A DNA stretch of 64,000 nucleotides from positions 186,001-250,000 of the forward strand of contig NZ_QUNO01000013.1 in NCBI RefSeq assembly GCF_003387475.1, in the 5' to 3' direction. The stretch comes from Kutzneria buriramensis. GTDB taxonomy: Bacteria > Actinomycetota > Actinomycetes > Mycobacteriales > Pseudonocardiaceae. Below, in pieces: positions 8,984 through 17,369 of this stretch. The notes beneath the pieces were generated by a model, which saw nothing but the letters and a program-made list of their open reading frames with translations, did no database searches and was not told the DNA's origin. Position numbers and translations under genes: made by a program. Every line of letters begins with the position of its first letter. Position 1 is the first letter of the stretch.

Positions 8984-9117
8984 GGGGTCACTCCTCCCGG
9001 CACGGACAACACGAGACACCCACGGATACCCGTCCCCACCTGCGACAAACGCGGTTTTCGGACCGGCCCCGGCGAGGTACACCGGGTGTGTCCGATATCG
9101 ACAGTGGAGGAAAGACC

Positions 9118-9513
9118 ATGCCCGGCGCCAAGGAACTCCCCAGCACGCTCAAGCGCTCCTCGCAGAAGGCCCAGCGCACCTGGATCAAGGCGCACGACTC
9201 GGCCGTCGACGAGTACGGCGAGGGCCGGCGCTCGCACCAGACCGCGTTCGCGGCGCTCAAGCACGGCTTCGAGAAGGTCGGCGACCACTGGGAGGCCAAG
9301 AGGAACAAGGGCCCGTCGGATCGACAGGCCGCGCAGAGCAACCGCGCCAAGCCGCGGAAGACGGCCGGCGGCGTCGACGCGAACGCCAGCAAGAGCCACC
9401 TGTACGACGTGGCCAAGAAGCTGGACGTGCCGGGACGCTCGTCCATGACCAAGCAGCAACTGGTGCAGGCCATCCAGAAGGCCAACACCCGCAAAACCGC
9501 CCGGTCCCGCTGA
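9118..9513 (+). CDS. ChaB-domain protein with a C-terminal Rho-N/SAP-like domain
   Basis: 131 residues. The first 60 match ChaB (KELPSTLKRSSQKAQRTW... followed by ALKHGFEKVGDHW), a small fold of unclear function often found near stress genes. After a basic linker, residues 97-129 (HLYDVAKKLDVPGRSSMTKQ...) resemble the helix-extended-loop-helix of Rho N-terminal or SAP nucleic-acid-binding domains. ATG 9118 follows GGAGGAAAGACC. The same leader occurs before the small protein at 26875. The stop is two bases from a long palindrome. Confidence 0.85.
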   Translation: MPGAKELPSTLKRSSQKAQRTWIKAHDSAVDEYGEGRRSHQTAFAALKHGFEKVGDHWEAKRNKGPSDRQAAQSNRAKPRKTAGGVDANASKSHLYDVAKKLDVPGRSSMTKQQLVQAIQKANTRKTARSR

Positions 9514-9514
9514 C

Positions 9515-9640
9515 CGAACCCCCGTGAGTCGCGCTCACAGACACACCGAATGCAGGTTTCGGGCAGATCCAGGACCTCGGTCTCGGATCTGCCCGAAACC
9601 TACATTCGGTATGCCCCAGAGCGCGACTCGCGGGGGTTCG
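9515..9640. repeat. 126-bp near-perfect palindrome (MITE/REP-like)
   Basis: The left arm 9515-9570 (begins CGAACCCCCGTGAGTCGCGC) and the right arm 9585-9640 (ends GCGACTCGCGGGGGTTCG) are reverse complements at 49 of 56 positions. The central 14 bases carry a further GACC/GGTC pairing. It starts two bases after the ChaB stop. Its right edge runs directly into the middle of an SDR coding frame whose first part is missing. It could fold as one long hairpin and end ChaB transcription, but its size and position at a gene break suggest a non-autonomous mobile or REP-type element. Confidence 0.85.
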
Positions 9641-10184
9641 CGGCGTCGACGTGCTGGTGAACTGCTCCGGCACGGGCATCCGCCGGCTCGCCATGGAGCT
9701 GGACTTCGACACCTGGCGGCAGGTGCTGTCGGTGGACCTGGACGGCGTCTTCGTCTGCGCGCAACGGGCCGCCAAGCACACGATCCGCGGCGGGCGGATC
9801 ATCACGATCACCAGCGTGCACGAGCACGCGCCGCGGGTCGGCACCGGCCCGTACTGCGCGGCCAACGCGGGCGTCGGCATGCTGACCCGGGTGCTGGCCC
9901 TGGAACTGGCCGAACACGGCATCACGGTCAACGCCGTGGCGCCGGGCGAGATCGCCACGGCGATGACGGGCCAGGAGGACGTGGATCCGCACACGCAGCG
10001 CCGACCCGGCATCCCGCTGGGCCGCCCGGGCGCGGCGAGGGAGGTCGCGGCCGCGGTCGCGTTCCTCGCCACGCCCGCCGCGGGCTACGTCACCGGCGCC
10101 TCGCTGGTGGTCGACGGGGGGATGCTCCAGATGGGGCCACAGGCCGGCTCGCACCTGACGAGCGACGACTGGCGCACGCCGTGA
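9633..10184 (+). pseudogene. SDR oxidoreductase, 5'-truncated at the palindrome
   Basis: The frame encodes the C-terminal two-thirds of a short-chain dehydrogenase: VDVLVNCSGTG (the NNAG region), a catalytic-loop segment ITITSVHEHAP, YCAAN, NAVAPGEI and the C-terminal YVTGASLVVDGG. The N-terminal Rossmann motif TGxxxGIG and about 70-80 residues are absent, because upstream sequence is the palindrome and then the ChaB gene. YxxxK is also altered to YCAAN, so the lysine is missing. A GTG at 9651 could start a 177-residue product, but it could not bind NAD(P) normally. Best read as a remnant. Confidence 0.8.
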
Positions 10185-10190
10185 GGAACC

Positions 10191-10349
10191 TCAACGCCGC
10201 AACGCCTCCCGCTTGACCCAGCCGACCACGGCGGTGGCCACGAACAACACGACGCCGAGGATCAGCAGCCACACCAAGCCCTTCACGACCGCGCCGACGA
10301 CGGCGCAGACGAGCCAGATCACCAGCAGCAGTCCGATCAGACCGAGCAT
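10191..10349 (-). CDS. Small hydrophobic membrane protein (52 residues)
   Basis: A 52-residue protein made almost entirely of two hydrophobic stretches (LGLIGLLLVIWLVCAVVGAV and LVWLLILGVVLFVATAVVGW) separated by one lysine, with a basic C-terminal VKREALRR. ATG 10349 is preceded by AGGAGG. Similar short hydrophobic proteins are common in actinobacteria and have no known function; it may be a helical hairpin in the cytoplasmic membrane. It lies between the truncated SDR and the large hybrid kinase and is divergent from the latter. Confidence 0.75.
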   Translation of the reverse strand: MLGLIGLLLVIWLVCAVVGAVVKGLVWLLILGVVLFVATAVVGWVKREALRR

Positions 10350-10465
10350 GAGACACCTCCTGTGCAAGGGTGTCTTTTCATACCCGCTGCCCGACTCCGT
10401 CAAACGAGACGACCGCTGCGTTGCCGGACGGCCGAACCTGAAGCAAGCTGGAGTCCTCCAGTCCA

Positions 10466-13400
10466 GTGGCAGAGAGGCCGGCACGGTCGGTGAGCGACGT
10501 CTTCCCGGGCAGCAGCGAGATGGCCACGCGCATGCGCGCCTTCGACTGGGCCGCGTCCGCGCTCGGCGAGCCGGCGGACTGGCCGGAGACGATGCGCGCC
10601 GCCGTCCGCATCTGCCTGACCTCGCGGTTCCCGATGATCCTGTGGTGGGGCCCGGAACTGCGCTTCCTCTACAACGACGCGTACCTGCCGCTGCTGGGCT
10701 CGAAGCACCCGGCGCTGGACAAACCCGGCCGCCAGGTGTGGTCGGAGATCTGGCACATCATCGGGCCGATGCTGGACAGCGTGCTGGCCACCGGCGAGGC
10801 GACCTGGTCCGACGACCTGCTGCTGCCGATGAACCGGCACGGGTACTGGGAGGAGACGTACTGGACGTACTCCTACAGCCCGCTGCTGGACGAGGCCGGC
10901 GCGGTGGTCGGCGTGTTCACGGCCGTTGCCGACACCACCGCCCGGGTGGTCGGCGGCCGGCGGATGGCCGCGCTCCAGGACCTGAGCGCGCAGGCCGGCG
11001 GGACGACCGTGGCCGAGGCGTGCGACCGCATCCAGGGCTGGGCCGCCCGGCACGGGGCGGACGTCCCCCACGTGCAGATAGCGCTGGGCCGAACGGGTGA
11101 CGACCGCTGGCCGCTCGCGCAGGTGATCCGTGACGGCGAACCGCTGGTGGTCGGCGACGTGACCGGCCTGCCGACGGGCGGCTGGGCGACGCCGCCGACC
11201 GAGGCGATGGTGCTGCCGCTGCGCAACGACGCCGGCGACGAGCCGCTGGGGGCCGTCGTGCTGGCGGCCAGCGGTGGCCGGGCCCTGGACGAGGACTATC
11301 AGGCGTTCCTGCGGCTGGTCGCCGACCAGATCGCGGCGCTGGTCAACGGCGCGATGGCCTACCAGGCGCAGCAACGCCGGGCGGAGGAGCTGGCCGAGCT
11401 CGACCGCAGCAAGACGGTGTTCTTCTCCAACATCAGTCACGAGTTCCGCACGCCGCTGACCCTGATCGCCGGGCCGCTGCGGGAGCTGCGGGAAACCGCG
11501 CCGCCGGCCGTGGACGAACAGCTGTCCATGATCGAGCGCAACGCGATGCGGCTGGGCAAGCTGGTGAACGCGCTGCTGGACTTCTCCCGCATCGAGGCCG
11601 GCCGCGTGCAGGCCCGCTACGAGCCGGTCGACCTCGGCGCGCTCACGACCGAGCTGGCCAGCGTGTTCCGGGCCGCGATGGAGAAGGCCGGCCTGGACCT
11701 GCGCGTGGACTGCGGCACGCTGGACCGGCCGGTGCACGTGGACCGCGAGATGTGGGAGAAGGTGGTGCTCAACCTGCTGAGCAACGCCTTCAAGTTCACC
11801 CTCGCCGGTTCCGTGACGGTCACGCTGCGGGCCGACGGCGACCATGCGGTGTTGTGCGTGCGCGACACCGGCGTGGGCATCCCGGAGCCGGAGATGGCGC
11901 GGCTGTTCGAGCGGTTCCACCGGATCGAGCAGCCCCGCGCGCGGTCGACCGAGGGCAGCGGCATCGGCCTCGCGCTCGTACGGGAACTCGTGCGCCTGCA
12001 CGGCGGTTCGATCGAGGCCGAGAGCGTCGCCGACGAGGGAACCTGTTTCACCGTGAGGATCCCGTTCGGCGACGGGCACCTGCCGGCGGCGAAGGTCGCG
12101 CCGTCGGCCGAGGCCGCCACGCCGTACCTGGAGGAGGCGCTGCGCTGGCTGCCGCCGGACGTGCCGTCGGGCGGGCCGTTCGACCAGGGTCCCGGTTACG
12201 TGCTCGTCGCCGACGACAACGCCGACATGCGCGACTACCTGGCCCGGCTGCTGGGCGCCAGGCACACCGTGCAGACGGTCGGCGACGGCGCCCGCGCGCT
12301 GGACCTGGTCCGATCGGACCCGCCGGACCTGCTGATCAGCGACGTGATGATGCCGGGTCTGGACGGGATCAGCCTGGTGCGGGAGCTGCGGTCGGATCCG
12401 CGGACGGCCCGCCTGCCGGTGCTGCTGCTGTCGGCCCGGGCCGGTCAGGAGGCCGCCGCCGAGGGGCTGCGGGCCGGAGCCGACGACTACCTGGTCAAGC
12501 CGTTCGCCGCCGGTGAGCTGCTGGCCCGCGTGAACACGCACGTCCGGCTGGGCCGGGTCCGCCGCCAGGGCGAGGAGCGGTTCCGCACCATGGCCGACGT
12601 CGCGCCGGCGCTGATCTGGGCGTCGGACCGGGACGGCCGGCGGGTGCTGACCAACCGCGGCTGGCACGAGTTCACCGGCCAGGACGGGCTGGGCGAGCAG
12701 TGGCAGGCGGCGCTGCACACCGACGACCGCGACCGCTACCTGGGCACGTTGCGGCGGGCCACCGAGACCGGCGAGCCGTTCGACATCGAGTACCGGCTGC
12801 GCCGCGCCGACGGGGCGTACCACTGGGTGCTGGAACACGCGGTGCCGATCGGCAGCGGCGAGGAGTTCAACGGCCACGTGGCCAGTTGCGTGGACGTGAA
12901 CGAGCGCTACCGGGAGGCCGAGCGGCAGCGGCTGTTGGCCCAGGTCGGCCTGGCGTTGGACGCCGAACCCGGTGTGCGGCACCGGATGGAACGGCTCACC
13001 GCGCTGCTGATCGACGCCCGGCTGGCCGACACGTGCACGGTCAGCCACATCACCGACGCCGGCCTGCCGGCGGTGCTGGCCAGCGCCGGCGCGCCGGAGA
13101 TTCCGCCCACCGTGGCGTCGATCGACGAGCCGACCCTGGTCGACGGCGGCATGATGGTGCTGCCGCTGCGCGCTCGCGGCGAGTTGCTCGGCGTGCTGAG
13201 CATGCACCGCTCGGCGGACGGCCCGCCGTACCAGGAGAACGACCTGCTGACGGCGGCGAAGATCGCCGACCGGGCCGGCGTGGCGCTGGACAACGCATTG
13301 CTGCTGGCGGAGGAGCAGGCCACCGCGCGCCGGCTGGCCCTGTTGCAGGAAGCCACTTCCGACTTCTCCGCCGCCACGACGCCGCACCGCGTCGCGGAAA

Positions 13401-14938
13401 CCGCCGTGGCGCACGGGAAGCGGCTGCTGCTGGACCACGAGTACGCCGTCTTCGAGCAGCGCGACCCGCAGCGGCTGGAGCCGCTGGCCGTGCGCGGCCA
13501 GCGGCACGGACGCAACCGGGTGGACCTGAGCGAGCCCTCCCCCGTCGCGGAGGCGATCGCCTGCCGGTCGCCGATCTGGCTGGATCGCCTCGCGGACCTG
13601 CGGGACTCCTACCCGGGTTTCATCGACGAGGCGATGTCCGCCGGCTTCCGCTCCGGCGCGGTGATTCCGTTGCTGGCCAACGGAAAGTGCATCGGCGTGC
13701 TGGCGCTGGCCAGCCGCCGCGAGTTCCCGCTGACCGACGGCGACAAGCGCGCCGCGCTGGCGTTGGCCGAGCAGTGCGCGCAGGCGCTGGACCGGGCCCG
13801 CCTGTACCAGGCCGAGCACGAGATCGCCGAGACGTTGCAACGGAGTCTGCTGCCGGCGCGGCTGCCGGTGCTGGACCGTCTCGCGCTGGCCGCCCGCTAC
13901 CTCGCCGGGGCGGCCTTCAGCCAGGCCGGCGGCGACTGGTACGACGTGCTTCCGCTGGACGACGACCGGGTCGCGCTGATCGTCGGGGACGTCGTCGGCC
14001 AGGGGCCGCGGGCGGCCGCCGCCATGGGCCAGCTGCGCAGCACGCTCGCCGCGTACCTGCTGGAGGGGCACCCGCCGGCCAGCGCCCTGGCGCGGCTGGA
14101 CGAGTTCGCCGCCCGCATCCCCGACGCCCTGGCGTCCACGGTGGTGTGCGTGGTGGTCGACTGCGCGGCGGCGGAGCTGCGCTGGGCGCGCGCCGGGCAC
14201 CTGCCGCCGTTGGTCATCATGGACGGTCGCACCGAGTTCCTGAGCGGTGCTCGCGGACCGGTGCTGGGTCTGGGCACCGGCATGAAGTTCACCGAGGAAC
14301 GCTGCTCGCTGTCGCCGCGCGCCGGCATCGTGCTGTACACGGACGGCCTGGTCGAGCGGCGGGACGCCGACCTGGACGCCGACCTCGCGCGACTGGCCGA
14401 GACGGCGACGGACCTGCCGCCCGAGGACCTCGCGGTCTGGCTGGTCGACCACCTGCTGACCGACGAGGGCCCCAGCGACGACGTGGCGCTGGTGGTCGCG
14501 CGGCTGATGCCCGAGCCGCTGCTCCGCACGCTGCCGGCCCGGCCCGACCAACTGGCCGTGTCCCGGGCCGACATCGCCGAGTGGGCGCGGCGGATCGGGC
14601 TGCCCGGCCCGCTGACCGAGGACCTGCTGCTGATCTCCGGTGAGGCCACGGCGAACGCCATCGAGCACGCCTACCGGGACCGCCCGCCCGGCGAGTTCAG
14701 CTACGACCTGCGCTGCACGCCCGACGGCGGCATCGCCGGCGTGGTCAGCGACAACGGCTGCTGGCGTCCGCCGCCCGCCGACAACGGCAGCCGGGGTCGC
14801 GGCCTGTCCATGATCCGGGCCGCCTCCACCCGTTCGGACGTGCACGGCTCGGCCGCCGGCACGCGCGTCGAATTCACGCTCCCGCCCGCGGTTGCCGGCC
14901 CCGGTGGGGCTGGCTATGGTCGGGTTCATGGGCGCTGA
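10466..14938 (+). CDS. Hybrid sensor kinase / SpoIIE phosphatase / anti-sigma kinase-like multidomain protein
   Basis: 1490 residues read as PAS (about 40-160), GAF (170-305), HisKA with H325 in NISHEFRTP, HATPase (about 425-545), receiver with acidic pair D582/D583 and phosphoacceptor D626 in ISDVMMPG, PAS (about 705-825), GAF, GAF, SpoIIE-type PP2C phosphatase (about 1125-1345, GGDWYD at 1155-1160), and a C-terminal RsbW-like HATPase (SGEATANAIEHA). The protein can thus phosphorylate, receive phosphate, dephosphorylate STAS antagonists and bind as an anti-sigma-type kinase. The STAS gene follows with overlap and is the obvious partner. GTG 10466 or GTG 10490 may be the start; neither has a strong ribosome binding site. 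Confidence 0.9.
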   Translation: MAERPARSVSDVFPGSSEMATRMRAFDWAASALGEPADWPETMRAAVRICLTSRFPMILWWGPELRFLYNDAYLPLLGSKHPALDKPGRQVWSEIWHIIGPMLDSVLATGEATWSDDLLLPMNRHGYWEETYWTYSYSPLLDEAGAVVGVFTAVADTTARVVGGRRMAALQDLSAQAGGTTVAEACDRIQGWAARHGADVPHVQIALGRTGDDRWPLAQVIRDGEPLVVGDVTGLPTGGWATPPTEAMVLPLRNDAGDEPLGAVVLAASGGRALDEDYQAFLRLVADQIAALVNGAMAYQAQQRRAEELAELDRSKTVFFSNISHEFRTPLTLIAGPLRELRETAPPAVDEQLSMIERNAMRLGKLVNALLDFSRIEAGRVQARYEPVDLGALTTELASVFRAAMEKAGLDLRVDCGTLDRPVHVDREMWEKVVLNLLSNAFKFTLAGSVTVTLRADGDHAVLCVRDTGVGIPEPEMARLFERFHRIEQPRARSTEGSGIGLALVRELVRLHGGSIEAESVADEGTCFTVRIPFGDGHLPAAKVAPSAEAATPYLEEALRWLPPDVPSGGPFDQGPGYVLVADDNADMRDYLARLLGARHTVQTVGDGARALDLVRSDPPDLLISDVMMPGLDGISLVRELRSDPRTARLPVLLLSARAGQEAAAEGLRAGADDYLVKPFAAGELLARVNTHVRLGRVRRQGEERFRTMADVAPALIWASDRDGRRVLTNRGWHEFTGQDGLGEQWQAALHTDDRDRYLGTLRRATETGEPFDIEYRLRRADGAYHWVLEHAVPIGSGEEFNGHVASCVDVNERYREAERQRLLAQVGLALDAEPGVRHRMERLTALLIDARLADTCTVSHITDAGLPAVLASAGAPEIPPTVASIDEPTLVDGGMMVLPLRARGELLGVLSMHRSADGPPYQENDLLTAAKIADRAGVALDNALLLAEEQATARRLALLQEATSDFSAATTPHRVAETAVAHGKRLLLDHEYAVFEQRDPQRLEPLAVRGQRHGRNRVDLSEPSPVAEAIACRSPIWLDRLADLRDSYPGFIDEAMSAGFRSGAVIPLLANGKCIGVLALASRREFPLTDGDKRAALALAEQCAQALDRARLYQAEHEIAETLQRSLLPARLPVLDRLALAARYLAGAAFSQAGGDWYDVLPLDDDRVALIVGDVVGQGPRAAAAMGQLRSTLAAYLLEGHPPASALARLDEFAARIPDALASTVVCVVVDCAAAELRWARAGHLPPLVIMDGRTEFLSGARGPVLGLGTGMKFTEERCSLSPRAGIVLYTDGLVERRDADLDADLARLAETATDLPPEDLAVWLVDHLLTDEGPSDDVALVVARLMPEPLLRTLPARPDQLAVSRADIAEWARRIGLPGPLTEDLLLISGEATANAIEHAYRDRPPGEFSYDLRCTPDGGIAGVVSDNGCWRPPPADNGSRGRGLSMIRAASTRSDVHGSAAGTRVEFTLPPAVAGPGGAGYGRVHGR

Positions 14939-15305
14939 TCGAGATTTCCCGACGCCCGCGGACGCGACGCCACCGGCCCTGGCCGCGGTCGACATCCTGG
15001 GACCGGTCGCCGTCATCCACGTCAGCGGCGAGATCGACATGACCAGCCGCGACGCCGTCGAGCGGGTGCTCACCCGAACGGTCGACGGCCGGCCCGACAC
15101 GGTGGTCATCGACCTGTCCGACGTCACCTTCTTCGGCTCGTCCGGATTGCAGATGCTGGCCGAGGCGCGGTCCCACGCCGCCGCCAACCGGGTGACGCTG
15201 CGGCTGGTCGCCAGCAGCCGGAAAGTGTTGCGGCCCTTGGAGATCACCGGAATGACGGCGGCCTTCCCGGTCTACGCCTCCGTCACCGAGGCGGTCTCGG
15301 CCTGA
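14916..15305 (+). CDS. STAS-domain anti-sigma factor antagonist
   Basis: About 129 residues of the RsbV/SpoIIAA type, with strand IHVSGEIDM and the phosphorylatable serine in FFGSSGLQML. The unphosphorylated form normally binds an anti-sigma kinase and frees a sigma factor. The gene overlaps the end of the hybrid kinase, whose SpoIIE domain is expected to dephosphorylate it. The start is uncertain between ATG 14916 and ATG 14928; both lie inside the upstream gene. No sigma factor gene is in the window, so the final target is elsewhere. Confidence 0.85.
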   Translation: MVGFMGADRDFPTPADATPPALAAVDILGPVAVIHVSGEIDMTSRDAVERVLTRTVDGRPDTVVIDLSDVTFFGSSGLQMLAEARSHAAANRVTLRLVASSRKVLRPLEITGMTAAFPVYASVTEAVSA

Positions 15306-15308
15306 CCG

Positions 15309-15329
15309 TTCGGCGGCTGGCCCGCCGAA
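15309..15329 (+). terminator. Hairpin terminator after the STAS gene
   Basis: TTCGGCGG and CCGCCGAA form a perfect 8-bp stem with a five-base loop, four bases after the STAS stop. A second short hairpin (CCCGT/ACGGG) follows near 15340-15355. There is no U-run, which is common for actinobacterial terminators. Confidence 0.5.
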
Positions 15330-15399
15330 TCCGTTTCGCCCGTCCCCGAACGGGCAGCCCGCTGCCGTCCCCGATCCGACACGAGGAGGGCAGGCAGCG

Positions 15400-15720
15400 A
15401 TGACCAGCAGGAGGATTCTCCCCGACGCCGCCGCCTGGGCGTGGCAGCGGCGCGCCGCCTGCCGCGGCGTGCCGGAGACGATGTTCTTCCACCCCGACCT
15501 GGAGCGCGGCTCGGCGCGGCGGGCCCGCGACGCGAAGGCCAAGGCGGTGTGCGCCGGCTGTCCGGTGATCCTGGAGTGCCGGCGGCACGCGATCGCCGCC
15601 GAGGAGCCCTACGGCGTGTGGGGCGGCCAGGACGAGGACGAGCGCCGGCAGATCATCGTCCGGCGGCGCCGGCAGGCCCGCCGCTCGATCGAACTAGGCC
15701 GCATGGTGCAGGACGTGTGA
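15400..15720 (+). CDS. WhiB-family iron-sulfur transcriptional regulator
   Basis: 106 residues with the four cluster cysteines C21, C51, C54 and C60 in the family spacing (C...CxxCxxxxxC) and the turn GVWGG at 72-76, followed by a basic C-terminal tail. WhiB proteins bind a [4Fe-4S] cluster and usually act with the principal sigma factor in redox, developmental or stress control; they are restricted to actinobacteria and their phages. GAGGAGGG lies upstream of ATG 15400. It sits between the STAS gene and the CheB operon, apparently as its own unit. Confidence 0.9.
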   Translation: MTSRRILPDAAAWAWQRRAACRGVPETMFFHPDLERGSARRARDAKAKAVCAGCPVILECRRHAIAAEEPYGVWGGQDEDERRQIIVRRRRQARRSIELGRMVQDV

Positions 15721-15780
15721 TTCGGGCTCCGAGGGGTAGCCTCCAATACAGAGAACCGATCCGTCGAAGAAGGTGACGGA

Positions 15781-16623
15781 ATGCCGCAGCACCGCGACGT
15801 GGTCGTGGTCGGCGCATCCGCCGGCGGAGTCGAGGCGTTGCGCGAACTGCTGTCGGCACTGCCCGCGGACCTGCCCGCCGCCGTGCTGGTGGTGTTGCAC
15901 ATGCCCACCGGCGGCACAAGTGCGCTGCCGGCGATCCTGCGCCGAGCCGGCCGTCTGCATGTGCAGCCGGCCGCGAACGGGGCGTCGCTGCGGCATGGCC
16001 ACGTGTACACGGCGGTGCCCGATCACCACCTGCTGGTGGTGGGCGACGTGATGGCGCTGTCGCGGGGTCTTACCGAGAACGGGCACCGGCCGGCGGTGGA
16101 CGTGCTGTTCCGGTCGGCGGCGCACACGGTCGGCCCGCGCGCCATCGGCGTCGTGTTGTCCGGCAGCCTCGACGACGGCGCCGCCGGCCTGATGTCGATC
16201 GCCGCCCATGGCGGGGCGGCGGTGGTGCAGGAGCCGGTCGACGCGATCTGCGCGGGCATGCCGGCGAACGCGCTGCGCGAGGTGCCGACGGCCCGCGTCG
16301 CGCCGATCGCGCAGCTGGCCGACGTGATCACCGAGCTCACCGCCGAACGGGTCGGTGGCCAGCCGGTCGGCCACGACTGGACCGAGGAGGCACTGGCCGT
16401 GCGGAAGGACGACGCGCTGGAGCGCGCGCTGTGGACGGCACTGCGTACCCTGGACGAGAAGATCAGCCTGGGCCACCGGATGGAGCAGACGGCCATGCAG
16501 CGCGGCAACGGCTACGGCGCCCGCTGGTACGCCGCGTCGGTCGCCGAGGCGACGCAGGCCGCGGACGTGCTGCGGCACTTCATCCGCGACGACGTCCTCG
16601 CCCAGGAGGGGACGGCGCGGTGA
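15781..16623 (+). CDS. Orphan CheB-type methylesterase (no receiver domain)
   Basis: 280 residues. The first 190 form a CheB methylesterase domain with catalytic S13 (GASAGG), H40 (VLHMP) and D132 (SGSLDDG). There is no N-terminal receiver domain. The C-terminal 90 residues are helical (RTLDEKISLGHRMEQTAM) and match the tail of CheB proteins that work with CheR-PAS proteins. No chemoreceptor, CheA, CheW or flagellar gene is present, so a non-chemotactic role is likely. AAGAAGGTGA precedes ATG. The stop overlaps the next GTG (GTGA). Confidence 0.85.
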   Translation: MPQHRDVVVVGASAGGVEALRELLSALPADLPAAVLVVLHMPTGGTSALPAILRRAGRLHVQPAANGASLRHGHVYTAVPDHHLLVVGDVMALSRGLTENGHRPAVDVLFRSAAHTVGPRAIGVVLSGSLDDGAAGLMSIAAHGGAAVVQEPVDAICAGMPANALREVPTARVAPIAQLADVITELTAERVGGQPVGHDWTEEALAVRKDDALERALWTALRTLDEKISLGHRMEQTAMQRGNGYGARWYAASVAEATQAADVLRHFIRDDVLAQEGTAR

Positions 16624-17369
16624 CCATCCGTACGAACCTGGACATCGACGTCAGCCCGCGGGGCAAGGCGCTGCTGGTCCGGTTGGTGGGCGACCTGGGC
16701 CTGGCGACCGTCACCGACGTGCGCAACGCGCTGCTCAAGTGCGTGGCGGACGAGCCGTCCGGGGTCATCGTCCAGCTCGACCGGACGACGGTCCTCACCC
16801 CGCTGGCGCTGAGCGTCTTCGGGGTGGTGGCGCGCAAGGCCAGCGACTGGCCCGGTGTGCAGGTCGTGCTCGTCGCCCGGCCCGGCCACACCCGGGAGCT
16901 GCTGCGCCGCGGCGCCGTCGACCGCTTCGTGCCGACGTTCGCCCTGGTCGCGGAGGCGGTTCGGGCGCTGCACGACACCCCGGCGCGCCAGCTCGCCACG
17001 CTCGAACTCCCGCCGGCCGCCGGCAGTGCCGCCGCCGCCCGCCGCTTCGTCACCGACACCCTGACCGGCTGGGGACTCGACGCCCTGGTGGAGGACGCCT
17101 GCCTGATCGCGTCCGAGCTGGTGGAGAACGCCGTCGAGCACGCCCGCTCGGTGGCGAAGGTGCGGCTGGAGCTGCGCCGCGGCCTGCTCACCGTCGCGGT
17201 GCGTGACGCCAGCGCCGCGAGGCCGGCGCGGCTGGAGCCGGGCGCCGTGGTGAACGGCGGTCGCGGCATCTTCATCGTCGACACCCTGTCCAAGGCGTGG
17301 GGCACGACCCCGACGTGGGACGGCGGCAAGGTGGTGTGGGCCGCGCTCGCCGTGGCGGCCGGTGCCTGA
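16620..17369 (+). CDS. STAS domain fused to an RsbW-like HATPase
   Basis: 249 residues: an N-terminal STAS-like fold (about 1-115, with the phospho-Ser region LTPLALSVFG changed from the usual SSG) and a C-terminal GHKL ATPase (about 130-245) with N-box ELVENAVEHA (E166, N170) and GGRGIFIVD. A fusion of antagonist-like and anti-sigma-kinase-like domains in one chain is unusual. Because the STAS serine is not recognisable, that half may be a docking module. It is coupled by GTGA to the CheB gene and overlaps the CheR-PAS gene. Confidence 0.8.
   Translation: MTIRTNLDIDVSPRGKALLVRLVGDLGLATVTDVRNALLKCVADEPSGVIVQLDRTTVLTPLALSVFGVVARKASDWPGVQVVLVARPGHTRELLRRGAVDRFVPTFALVAEAVRALHDTPARQLATLELPPAAGSAAAARRFVTDTLTGWGLDALVEDACLIASELVENAVEHARSVAKVRLELRRGLLTVAVRDASAARPARLEPGAVVNGGRGIFIVDTLSKAWGTTPTWDGGKVVWAALAVAAGA

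Noticed and set aside
10400-15247. A 1615-codon open frame on the minus strand
   Set aside because: It is antisense to the hybrid kinase, is rich in His, Gln, Arg and Pro as expected of antisense high-GC frames, and has no domain motif.
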